DNA of 64,000 nt, from contig NZ_HG005139.1 in assembly GCF_000455265.1 (NCBI RefSeq), positions 245,495 through 309,494 of the forward strand, given 5' to 3'. The first letter of the stretch is position 1, and each line of letters starts with the position of its first letter. Under the pieces are notes generated by a model. It was not told the DNA's origin. It worked only from the letters and a program-made list of their open reading frames with translations, and did no database searches. Source of the stretch: Paenibacillus antibioticophila. Its GTDB lineage: Bacteria; Bacillota; Bacilli; Paenibacillales; Paenibacillaceae. Positions 15,412 to 23,242 of the stretch are shown piece after piece. Both the position numbers and the translations under genes were made by a program.

Positions 15412-17157
15412 TTGTTCAGACTTGCTGTATTTCTGAAACCGTATAAGAAAGAAACGATTCTTGGCCCCCTGTTCAAGCTGCTGGAGGCTATTCTGGAACT
15501 GCTGCTGCCCACCATCGTTGCGCTAACCGTTAATCACGGAATCGGCAACCGGGACAGCAGTTATGTTCTTAAAATGGGCGTGCTGATGCTGGCGATGACG
15601 CTCCTTGGTTACGGAAGCTCTTTGATTTGCCAATACTACGCAGCAAGAGCCTCGCAAGGGTTTGGCACTACCTTGCGCAATCGGCTGTTCCGTCATGTCT
15701 CCTCGCTGTCCTTCTCGGATTTAGAACGCTTTGGCACGCCTTCGCTGATCAATCGGGTAACCAATGATGTCAACCAATTGCAAGTGGCTGTAGCGATGCT
15801 AATTCGGCTGGTGATCCGCGCGCCGTTTATTTGTATCGGGGCGATTATCATGGCGATGATTCTTGATCTTCGTTTATCCCTTATCCTGCTTGCGGCTACA
15901 CCGATCTTTGGAATTGTATTGTATTTGATTATTGCCAAATCAGCGCCGCTGTACCGTCTGTACCAGAAGAAGCTCGACAAGCTTGTGCTTGTGCTGAGTG
16001 AGAGCCTGGGCGGGGTAAGAGTGATTCGCGCCTTTGCCAAGAGAAGGGAAGAGCAAAGCCGCTTCAAGGAAGCCGCCGACGACATCACGGTTACAGCTAT
16101 TCGGGTGGGGCGCATCTCGGCCCTGCTAAGTCCATTGACAATGCTGGTGGTGAATGCGGCTATCATTGCTATTCTGTGGGCGGGCGGTGTTCACATTAAT
16201 CAGGGCAGTCTGTCCTCCGGTGAAATTATCGCCTTTATAAATTACGTAACACAGATTTTGCTTGCGCTTATCGTGGTCTCTAATTTGATTATTATCTTTA
16301 CAAAGGCCGCTTCGTCAGCAGCACGGATCAATGAACTGCTTGATACCTATCCGACGATTATCGATGGTTCGGCGGACGTGGAGTATTCGACTGCCGCGGA
16401 GACGAAAGCTCCGCTAATCGAGTTCGATCATGTCAGCTTCGGATACAGCTCGACTGGCGATCCAGCCTTGAAGGAGATCTCCTTTAAGGTTCATCGTGGG
16501 GAAACCATCGGGATTATCGGGGGTACCGGGTCAGGAAAGTCCTCCCTCATTCATTTGATTCCAAGGTTCTACGATACCGGACAGGGTGCTGTCTATGTAG
16601 AAGGCACTAATGTGATGGATTACTCGTTGGAGAAGCTGCGGAGCAAGGTTGCCTTGGTTCCCCAAAAAGCGATTCTCTTCACCGGAACGGTGGCTGATAA
16701 CATCCGCTGGAGCAATGAGCATGCCGGAGATCAAGAGGTCGCGGAGGCTGCGCGTGCAGCCCAGGCCGAGGAGTTTATCAACAAGCTGCCGGAGGGGTAT
16801 CAGACCCGAGTGGCTCGGGGCGGGCTGAACCTGTCGGGAGGACAGAAGCAGCGGATTACGATCGCCCGGGCGCTTTTGGCCCGTTCAGAGATTCTGATTC
16901 TTGATGATTCCTCCAGTGCACTGGACTATGCGACTGAGGCGGCGCTTCGCCGTTCCATCAGACAATACCATGCCGATACGACGATGCTTCTGGTCACACA
17001 GCGTGTAAGCACCGTACTTCATGCAGACCGGATCATCGTGCTGGAAGAAGGCAGAATTGCGGGAATCGGCACTCATGAGGAATTGCTGAAGCATTGTGAG
17101 CCTTATCGCGAGATTTGCCGTTCACAGCTGTCGGAAGAGGAGGGCGTTCAGGGATGA
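15412..17157 (+). CDS. Heterodimeric ABC exporter subunit with degenerate ATP site
   Basis: A 581-residue ABC half-transporter: six membrane helices (about residues 10-300), then a nucleotide-binding domain. Walker A is GGTGSGKSS and the signature is LSGGQKQR. Walker B is ILILDD, with Asp499 where the catalytic Glu should be. Asp there marks the non-hydrolysing site of heterodimeric exporters such as BmrCD or TM287/288. The start is TTG 15412 after GATGGTGAT. Its stop overlaps the next ABC gene by 4 bases (ATGA), so the two are coupled and probably form one heterodimer exporting a drug or lipid; substrate is unknown. Confidence 0.9.
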   Translation: MFRLAVFLKPYKKETILGPLFKLLEAILELLLPTIVALTVNHGIGNRDSSYVLKMGVLMLAMTLLGYGSSLICQYYAARASQGFGTTLRNRLFRHVSSLSFSDLERFGTPSLINRVTNDVNQLQVAVAMLIRLVIRAPFICIGAIIMAMILDLRLSLILLAATPIFGIVLYLIIAKSAPLYRLYQKKLDKLVLVLSESLGGVRVIRAFAKRREEQSRFKEAADDITVTAIRVGRISALLSPLTMLVVNAAIIAILWAGGVHINQGSLSSGEIIAFINYVTQILLALIVVSNLIIIFTKAASSAARINELLDTYPTIIDGSADVEYSTAAETKAPLIEFDHVSFGYSSTGDPALKEISFKVHRGETIGIIGGTGSGKSSLIHLIPRFYDTGQGAVYVEGTNVMDYSLEKLRSKVALVPQKAILFTGTVADNIRWSNEHAGDQEVAEAARAAQAEEFINKLPEGYQTRVARGGLNLSGGQKQRITIARALLARSEILILDDSSSALDYATEAALRRSIRQYHADTTMLLVTQRVSTVLHADRIIVLEEGRIAGIGTHEELLKHCEPYREICRSQLSEEEGVQG

Positions 17158-18896
17158 ACATGAAGTCAACCTGGTTAAGAATTTTCAAATACATGGCAGC
17201 CCATAGACTCCTGCTTCTCGGCTCCGCGCTCAGCGCCTTGATCAGCGTCCTGGCAAGCCTGGCCGGACCGCTCTTGATCGGGAAAGCCATCGACCGGATG
17301 CTCGGGCAGGGAGCGGTGGAATTTGATATTGTGTTCCGCTTGCTGAGCTGGCTTGCGATTATATATGCGCTGGGCAGTCTGTTCAGCTGGCTGCTTGCTT
17401 ATCTGACGAACCGGCTGGCTTATCAGACGGTCAACTCCATGCGTGAGGAAATGTATGACCGTCTGAACAATCTGCCGCTTAACTATCATGATAACCATCC
17501 GCAAGGAGACAGTATTAGCCGGTTTGTCAACGATATGGATGCGATCTCCGATGGATTGCTGCAGGGCTTCTCCACACTGCTCACAGGGATCGTTACAATA
17601 GTGGGTTCAATTGTACTCATGCTGTACACCAGTCCGATCATGACATTGGCCGTTCTGTTGTCGGCACCGGCTTCCTATTATGTAGCCCGTTACATTACAA
17701 GAAGCTCACAGCAGCTGTTCCGCGATCAGGCCAAGATTGTAGGGGAATTGAACGGCTATGCGGAAGAAATGATCGGCGGCCAGAAGATCGTTCAAGCCTT
17801 CCGATACGAAAAACGCAGCTATGAGCAGTTTTCGGATATGAATCGGCACTTGTATGAGACAGGAGTTAAATCACAATTTATCAGCTCGATTTCCAATCCA
17901 TCCACAAGACTCGTGAACAATATTACCTTTTCTGTCATCGCGACTGTCGGAAGCTTGATGGTCATTGCAGCGAGAATTACGGTCGGGGATTTGTCGAGCT
18001 TCTTGATCTACGCCAATTTGTTCGCGAAGCCGTTTAACGAGGTGACAGGTGTTATCTCGCAGCTTCAGGCAGCTACAGCTTCGGCGCAACGGGTATTTAA
18101 AGTGCTGGATGAACATGTGGAGACGCCTGACTCATCCCGTTCCGCGATCTTGCCCCACAAGCAGGAGACCATCGAATTCCGTCATGTTCGATTTGCTTAT
18201 CGGCCGGACCGGCCCTTGATCTCAGATTTGAATCTGACGGTGCCTCCGGGAACCAGAATCGCAATCGTTGGAAAGACGGGGGCGGGTAAGACAACGCTGG
18301 TCAACCTGTTGATGCGCTTTTACGATGTGGATGCCGGGGAAATTCGGATTGGAGGCGTCAATATTAAAGAGATGACCCGTGACAGTCTTCGTCAGGCTTT
18401 TGGTATGGTGCTCCAGGATACGTGGCTGAAAAGCGGTACAGTCCGCGAAAATATTGCCTACGGCAAGCCTGAGGCCACCGAGGCTGAGGTTGTCGCTGCC
18501 GCCAAAGCGGCGAATGCCCATTCCTTCATCAAAAGGCTTCCAGAGGGCTATGATACGGTCATTAGCGGGAGCGGAGAACAGTTGTCCCAGGGGCAAAAGC
18601 AACTGCTCACCATTGCAAGAGTTATGCTGGTCGATCCGCCCATGCTGATTCTTGATGAGGCAACGAGCAGTATTGATACGTTGACTGAAATTCGTATCCA
18701 GCAAGCATTTCAGCGAATGATGCAGGGAAGAACGAGCTTCGTGATCGCCCACCGGTTGTCAACGATCCGTGAATCGGATGTGATCCTGTATATGAAGGAT
18801 GGAGATGTTGTGGAGAGCGGCAGCCATGAGGAACTGCTGTCCCGCGGCGGCTATTATGCAGAATTGTATAACAGCCAGTTCGCTGCAGAGGAGTAA
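17154..18896 (+). CDS. Heterodimeric ABC exporter subunit with canonical ATP site
   Basis: A 580-residue partner of the preceding half-transporter. Six membrane helices are followed by an NBD with Walker A GKTGAGKTT, signature LSQGQKQL (Gln in place of the usual Gly) and Walker B LILDEATSS with catalytic Glu502. The altered signature would face the Asp499 site of the partner, while the partner's intact LSGGQ faces this canonical Walker B. This is the expected asymmetry of a heterodimer. ATG 17154 overlaps the previous stop. The ORF extension from 17115 lies inside the upstream gene and is rejected. Confidence 0.9.
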   Translation: MNMKSTWLRIFKYMAAHRLLLLGSALSALISVLASLAGPLLIGKAIDRMLGQGAVEFDIVFRLLSWLAIIYALGSLFSWLLAYLTNRLAYQTVNSMREEMYDRLNNLPLNYHDNHPQGDSISRFVNDMDAISDGLLQGFSTLLTGIVTIVGSIVLMLYTSPIMTLAVLLSAPASYYVARYITRSSQQLFRDQAKIVGELNGYAEEMIGGQKIVQAFRYEKRSYEQFSDMNRHLYETGVKSQFISSISNPSTRLVNNITFSVIATVGSLMVIAARITVGDLSSFLIYANLFAKPFNEVTGVISQLQAATASAQRVFKVLDEHVETPDSSRSAILPHKQETIEFRHVRFAYRPDRPLISDLNLTVPPGTRIAIVGKTGAGKTTLVNLLMRFYDVDAGEIRIGGVNIKEMTRDSLRQAFGMVLQDTWLKSGTVRENIAYGKPEATEAEVVAAAKAANAHSFIKRLPEGYDTVISGSGEQLSQGQKQLLTIARVMLVDPPMLILDEATSSIDTLTEIRIQQAFQRMMQGRTSFVIAHRLSTIRESDVILYMKDGDVVESGSHEELLSRGGYYAELYNSQFAAEE

Positions 18897-18999
18897 ATCT
18901 TTGTAAAAGTAATACAAAAGTCATAAAAATACGACAATTTTCATGGTATTCTTTTCCTATGGAAGGTAAATTTGCAGATCCATCTAAGGAGAGGAAGCA

Positions 19000-20409
19000 G
19001 TGAATAGAAGAAGAAAAAATACCATTCTATCAGTAATCATGGTATCCGTGCTGATGACTTCAGCCGGGAGTCAGGCCGTATACGCCGAAAGCACCATATC
19101 GACTGGACAATCAGTAAACAGCGTCGCCCAGAGCAGCAGTCTCCCATTCAAGGACATTAAGGGACACTGGGCGGAGCAAAGTATCGTACGAGGGTATGAG
19201 AAGGGATACATAGAGTCCACTTCCACCTCCAAATTTGAGCCTAATGAATTCATTACGCGTCAGGAATTCGTAACGATGCTAATGAAGGCGCAGAATCGCT
19301 CCATAGAGAATGAGAATGCTGAAGGAGCATATATCTATGCTGCCCGAGATCAGGGGCTATTTGATGCAGGACAATTTGTTTATGATAGATGGGGAGATCC
19401 CGAGGATAGAGATTCCACGTCCATATACCCATATACCTGGGATGAGCCTATTCGCAAGCATCAGTTGGCGCATATTGCTGTACGCGCACTGGGGAAAGAA
19501 GAAGAAATACAGGACGATATGTATGATGCAATAAGATATGGATTAATCGGTGCTGGAGCTGATGGCAAGCTGAATCCTGCGGAGAAGACGACACGGGCTC
19601 AGGCGGCAGTTGTTATTGACCGGATTTTGCGTATCGGAGAAGGTGAGAGCTTTCCCGTGGATCAAAAGGCGCTGGCTGCAGCCGAAAAGGTGAAGCTGGC
19701 CCAGAAGGACCCGTGGGGAAGAGCCATCCGTACAACAAATCTGCCCAAGAACTCTAAGGACTTTCCTTATATTCTGGAGGAATGGCCTAACGAAATGTAT
19801 AACCTGAACCATGAATTTAAAACTTACCACAGCAAGATTACTCCAGTTCAGTTTACGGATCTGCGTTCATGGGCTAGTCCTGATCTTCTTGTCTACAACA
19901 CGGATGATGCCGCCAGAAGGGCAGAAGATGCCGAGCAATATGTGAATCAATTAATTAATGTTGATTATACCAAGCTGGATCAAGCCTGGATGGACAAAAT
20001 CAAGGAACTCACCAGCCCTGAAGGGTTGGAGTGGGTGGATAGACAAATGGATGAGATGTTGAAGGAATATGTTGCCTCAGCCAAGAAAAACAAGGTGCAG
20101 GTAACAGGAAGTGCAACGGCAGAGCCGTCGATTATGTTCATAAACGGGGAGACCTTTGTCCGTGTGCATTTTACCTTCAAAGCAACCAGCTTTACAGATC
20201 GGAAGAAAATATTCTTCGATCAGATGCCTAGCTTCTATACCCACAAGAACTTCTATGATTCAGTTGTGATCAAGAAGAATGTGGAGTATGAGGTATATGC
20301 CAATATTGCATTTGTAAATCGAAGCTACGGCGGAGGGACGCTCTCTACCGGAGCGATTGACCAATTTGCCTTCCTCTTTGAGGATGCCATTGTCAAGGAG
20401 AAGAAGTAG
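19000..20409 (+). CDS. S-layer homology (SLH) domain protein
   Basis: A 469-residue exported protein. A signal peptide covers about residues 1-29 (RRRKN, hydrophobic core, then AVYAES). SLH-type repeats follow: LPFKDIKGHWAEQSIVRGYEKGYI with FITRQEFVTML, a diverged middle unit (FDAGQF to WDEPIRKHQLAHIAVRAL), and YDAIRYGLIGAGADGKL with TTRAQAAVVIDRIL. Such repeats anchor proteins to pyruvylated secondary wall polymer. The remaining ~270 residues are beta-rich at the end and unassigned. The start is GTG 19000 after AAGGAGAGG. It is probably a wall-attached protein of unknown function. Confidence 0.85.
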   Translation: MNRRRKNTILSVIMVSVLMTSAGSQAVYAESTISTGQSVNSVAQSSSLPFKDIKGHWAEQSIVRGYEKGYIESTSTSKFEPNEFITRQEFVTMLMKAQNRSIENENAEGAYIYAARDQGLFDAGQFVYDRWGDPEDRDSTSIYPYTWDEPIRKHQLAHIAVRALGKEEEIQDDMYDAIRYGLIGAGADGKLNPAEKTTRAQAAVVIDRILRIGEGESFPVDQKALAAAEKVKLAQKDPWGRAIRTTNLPKNSKDFPYILEEWPNEMYNLNHEFKTYHSKITPVQFTDLRSWASPDLLVYNTDDAARRAEDAEQYVNQLINVDYTKLDQAWMDKIKELTSPEGLEWVDRQMDEMLKEYVASAKKNKVQVTGSATAEPSIMFINGETFVRVHFTFKATSFTDRKKIFFDQMPSFYTHKNFYDSVVIKKNVEYEVYANIAFVNRSYGGGTLSTGAIDQFAFLFEDAIVKEKK

Positions 20410-20530
20410 CACAGCTGCTCTTTTTACTTGTGGAGCAAAGGGAGAGAAGTGAATGGGTATTTGTCACCGGGATGCTTCTTGCTGAGTATACTATCCTGTA
20501 GCTATCGGTAAGGAGAGGAGACGACCGCCA

Positions 20531-21304
20531 ATGATACAGCTTCCTCCTAGCGAGGTGGCAGGAGTGGGCTCATTAGACTTGACAACGATGGAGCGTCAGA
20601 TTCTACTACAGATGCAGCAAAGTTCTGAAATCTATGCGTACGATTCTGTTGCAGTGCTCGAATTCGAGTTGAAGACAAGAAGTGACATTGTTGCATCAGC
20701 GATGGCACTGAATAACAGTGGTGCCACTTTTGCAACCTTCGAGGGATCTTACTGCAATGAACGCTACTGGCAGCTTCAGCCCAGCGGGGCCTTCCGGCTG
20801 CGAAGCGGCGTGACACCAGCAGAAGGAATCACTGACATTTTCCGAAACGGCCGCCTCTATGCTTTCGAGTGTGCAACGGCAATGGTGATTGTGTTATACA
20901 AGGCGGTGCTCGGGGCGATTGGCGAAGCATCCTTTAACACTTATTTTGGCGGACTGGTGCTTTATGACTGGCAGTATGACAGTGACTTGAGGATTATATC
21001 CAGGACGACGGGCACGTCCTATCCGGGTGATGTCCGCTATTTCAACAATCCGGACTTCAATCCGACCAATCCCGAATGGCGGGGGGAAAATGCGATTCAG
21101 CTTCCTGGCGGTGTATATTTTGCCCATGGACTCGGTATCCGTCGCCCCGAGGAGATTCTGCGCATCCTTAATATGCGCAGGAGACCGGGAAGCCTCACTC
21201 CGGCGCATCTCCTGGAGCAGTATGAGGCTCTGGATTATGCCTATACTTACAGGCTAAAGTCCGGTGTAGCGAGAATTGGGGGACAGGTCTTTGTGCTTGG
21301 GTGA
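20531..21304 (+). CDS. tgl: Protein-glutamine gamma-glutamyltransferase (spore coat transglutaminase)
   Basis: A 257-residue Tgl that cross-links coat proteins through glutamyl-lysine bonds during sporulation. The catalytic Cys is Cys114 in YAFECATAMVI. FELKTRSDIV, SGATFATF, LYDWQYD, WRGENAIQL and YFAHGLGI also match B. subtilis Tgl, including the Glu and His near the active site. It is about 12 residues longer than the B. subtilis protein. GGAGAGG precedes ATG 20531. It marks the organism as an endospore former. A hairpin at the stop codon ends the unit. Confidence 0.93.
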   Translation: MIQLPPSEVAGVGSLDLTTMERQILLQMQQSSEIYAYDSVAVLEFELKTRSDIVASAMALNNSGATFATFEGSYCNERYWQLQPSGAFRLRSGVTPAEGITDIFRNGRLYAFECATAMVIVLYKAVLGAIGEASFNTYFGGLVLYDWQYDSDLRIISRTTGTSYPGDVRYFNNPDFNPTNPEWRGENAIQLPGGVYFAHGLGIRRPEEILRILNMRRRPGSLTPAHLLEQYEALDYAYTYRLKSGVARIGGQVFVLG

Positions 21305-21342
21305 GATCGAACGATGTTGTTCGGTCGACCCAGGCTTTTTTT
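21299..21342 (+). terminator. Probable terminator of tgl
   Basis: GATCGAAC/GTTCGGTC (21305-21312 and 21319-21326), with outer GGGT/ACCC pairing, forms a stem followed four bases later by seven T. It overlaps the tgl stop codon and ends six bases before the proposed start of the next gene. Confidence 0.65.
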
Positions 21343-21347
21343 CTGGA

Positions 21348-21764
21348 ATGCTAGGTCACTATAATTTGCTGGATACGACACTGCGGCTGTTCAAGGATGA
21401 TAAGGAGAAGCAAGCTGTGCTCAATGCATCTAGTATGGGCAATCTGGGTGCGAGCGCCAATTCGGCTACGGCTAAGGAAGAGGTAGCGCTATGGCTGGAC
21501 CCTGCTTATAATACCTACGGGATCACGGTCAGACTGCGGGAAGGGACCCTGGCCCGTAACAAGGAAGCCGTCGAGTTGTTCGGCAACCGGCTGTTTACTT
21601 ATGAGGCGATTGCCTTCCATCGTTGGTTTAACGCCATTTGCGAGGAGGTGGAAGTCGGACATTCGATCGCTTCCAAGCAGGCAGAGGTTGGCGGCTATAC
21701 CGTTAATCTTCTGGTCGACAACGAGAACAAGACGGTCGTATTCTCGATCGCTGCCACCAAATAA
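21348..21764 (+). CDS. Hypothetical protein, start uncertain
   Basis: From ATG 21348 (MLGHYNLLDTTLRLFKDD) this encodes 138 residues with no signal or membrane segment. The C-terminal part (WFNAICEEVEVGHSIASK, then YTVNLLVDNENKTVVFSIAATK) looks like a compact alpha/beta domain. I do not recognise it. The ATG has no convincing ribosome binding site and follows a likely terminator; in-frame TTG codons at 21276 and 21291 lie inside tgl. Codon use matches the neighbours and the frame is long, so the gene is probably real, perhaps translated from tgl read-through. Confidence 0.6.
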   Translation: MLGHYNLLDTTLRLFKDDKEKQAVLNASSMGNLGASANSATAKEEVALWLDPAYNTYGITVRLREGTLARNKEAVELFGNRLFTYEAIAFHRWFNAICEEVEVGHSIASKQAEVGGYTVNLLVDNENKTVVFSIAATK

Positions 21765-21776
21765 GCAACGGGAATA

Positions 21777-21817
21777 GGCTGCCCTGGAAAGTCCGAGCGA
21801 CTGGGGCGGCCGTTTTT
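21777..21817 (+). terminator. Terminator of the 21348-21764 gene
   Basis: GGCTGCCC (21777-21784) pairs with GGGCGGCC (21804-21811), 8 bp with one G-T wobble, followed by GTTTTT. Confidence 0.75.
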
Positions 21818-21850
21818 CTTTGGAAAAATGTAAGCGTTTCAAATTAAGGA

Positions 21851-21879
21851 TTGTATCGGGGAGAAATTTTTGCTACAAT
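21851..21879 (+). promoter_or_regulatory. Sigma-A promoter of the LacI regulator gene
   Basis: TTGTAT (21851-21856), a 17-base spacer and TACAAT (21874-21879), preceded by TGC as an extended -10. The operator at 21884-21899 covers the predicted start of transcription. Confidence 0.8.
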
Positions 21880-21883
21880 GCTC

Positions 21884-21899
21884 TTGAAAAGCTTTTCAA
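21884..21899. promoter_or_regulatory. LacI-family operator O1 (autoregulatory)
   Basis: TTGAAAAGCTTTTCAA is a perfect 16-bp palindrome placed at the transcription start of the regulator gene. It recurs at 22954 and 23118 before the transporter operon. Confidence 0.85.
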
Positions 21900-21920
21900 A
21901 ATGAAAAGGATGAATACAAG

Positions 21921-22934
21921 ATGAAAGCAACCATACGGGATGTAGCTAAGCTAGCAGGCGTATCAATCAGCACAGTGTCCAGAGTGATGAACTCGCCTCA
22001 GAGCGTGGTAGAAAGTAAGCGCCGGAAGGTGCTGGAGGCTGTGGAGCAGCTGTCGTACCAGCCTAATTCTTTTGCACGCGGGCTGATATACCGAAAGTCC
22101 TTCACGCTAGGCCTGCTAATTCCCGATATTGAGAACATGTATTATGCAGGTATCATTCGCGGAATGCAGGAAGCCTGCAACAAGCTGGGCTACAGCTTGA
22201 TGATCTGCAATACCGACCGGGATTCGGCTCGTCTGCTATCGTACATCGATACCTTTCATGAGAAGCAGGTGGACGGTATCGTGTTTGCCAGCGATAGAAT
22301 GTCCCCTGAATATTATGAGAAGCTGTCGGCCTATCGAATTCCCGTAGTGATGCTGTCCTCCCATAGTGATGAGTTCGAGATTCCATCGATTGAGGTGGAC
22401 GATGAAGCTGCTGCTTATGATGCTGTTAAATATCTGATCGGGCTCGGTCATCAGAAGATCGCGATGATGGGCTTCAATGATGTCAACTCTGTCTCCGGAC
22501 CGCCGCGGCTTAAAGGCTATTTACGCGCACTCTCCGACGGGGGGATTGATGCCGCAAGCCTCTTGGGCAGAGTTAAGCATGCCGCTCATTATTTCGAGCA
22601 TGCCTATGAAGCCGCTCACGAGCTGTTTATGGAGTATCCCGATACCACAGCCGTCTTTTGCGTTGCCGATGAATTTGCCATGGGGACGATCTCTTATCTG
22701 AAGGATCAGGGGGTGTCCGTTCCGGAACAGGTGTCAGTTATCGGCTTCGACAATATCCGGATGGCCGGTATATATATTCCCAAGCTGACCACAATTGCTC
22801 AGCCTACTTTTGAACTCGGATACCGTTCTGCCGAGAAGCTGCATGAACTGATCACAACCGGTCAAACGGAGAGCATGCGGGAGAAGCTGCTGCATAAACT
22901 GATTATTAGAGAATCGGCAGGGACGGTGAGCTAG
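21921..22934 (+). CDS. LacI-family regulator of the alpha-glucoside operon
   Basis: A 337-residue LacI/GalR regulator. The N-terminal helix-turn-helix is TIRDVAKLAGVSISTVSRVMN, with a hinge region around YQPNSFARGL, then the sugar-binding domain (LGLLIPDIENMYYAGI, VDGIVFASDRMS, HQKIAMMGFNDVNS, VSVIGFDNIRMAGIYIPKL). The promoter and palindromic operator directly upstream, and two more copies before the adjacent transporter genes, make it the likely local repressor. The inducer is probably an alpha-linked gluco-oligosaccharide. AAAGGATG lies before ATG 21921. A short GTGAG/CTCAC palindrome covers its stop codon. Confidence 0.92.
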   Translation: MKATIRDVAKLAGVSISTVSRVMNSPQSVVESKRRKVLEAVEQLSYQPNSFARGLIYRKSFTLGLLIPDIENMYYAGIIRGMQEACNKLGYSLMICNTDRDSARLLSYIDTFHEKQVDGIVFASDRMSPEYYEKLSAYRIPVVMLSSHSDEFEIPSIEVDDEAAAYDAVKYLIGLGHQKIAMMGFNDVNSVSGPPRLKGYLRALSDGGIDAASLLGRVKHAAHYFEHAYEAAHELFMEYPDTTAVFCVADEFAMGTISYLKDQGVSVPEQVSVIGFDNIRMAGIYIPKLTTIAQPTFELGYRSAEKLHELITTGQTESMREKLLHKLIIRESAGTVS

Positions 22935-22953
22935 CTCACTTTTATCGTGCATT

Positions 22954-22969
22954 TTGAAAAGCTTTTCAC
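22954..22969. promoter_or_regulatory. LacI-family operator O2
   Basis: TTGAAAAGCTTTTCAC: 15 of 16 bases match O1, with the inner 14 bp a perfect palindrome. It lies 20 bases after the regulator stop codon in the leader of the transporter operon. Confidence 0.85.
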
Positions 22970-23242
22970 AATCCACAGCATCAATATTGCAAACGCATAC
23001 ATTCAGCGGGCATACTACAGAATTTCTTCAAACTACCTCGTGTTAAAGCAAACAGAACCTTTACCAACCAAGCATACCTTACTCGCACTCGTAACTTGCA
23101 ATATGCAACCCGCAATTTTGAAAAGCTTTGCAAGGAGGTGATCCGAACCAAGGGCGGATAAGAACGAACAGGATGTTGAAGCGCAAAATCACGTGCATGA
23201 ACCGATTTTGGCAGTGAAAACAATTAAAGGGGATGTAACGAG
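22970..23242 (+). other. Leader region of the alpha-glucoside operon
   Basis: A non-coding leader between O2 and the binding-protein gene. It holds O3, and just after it AAGGAGGTGATCC (23132-23144), which is a near-perfect complement of the 16S 3' end but has no start codon in range. I see no clear promoter pair and no small gene. Confidence 0.5.
23118..23133. promoter_or_regulatory. LacI-family operator O3
   Basis: TTGAAAAGCTTTGCAA matches O1 at 15 of 16 positions. It is 110 bp upstream of the binding-protein start and 164 bp from O2. Confidence 0.8.

Noticed and set aside
21829-21842. CcpA cre site before the LacI gene
   Set aside because: TGTAAGCGTTTCAA starts like a cre box, but the right half breaks the consensus at two positions; too weak to list.
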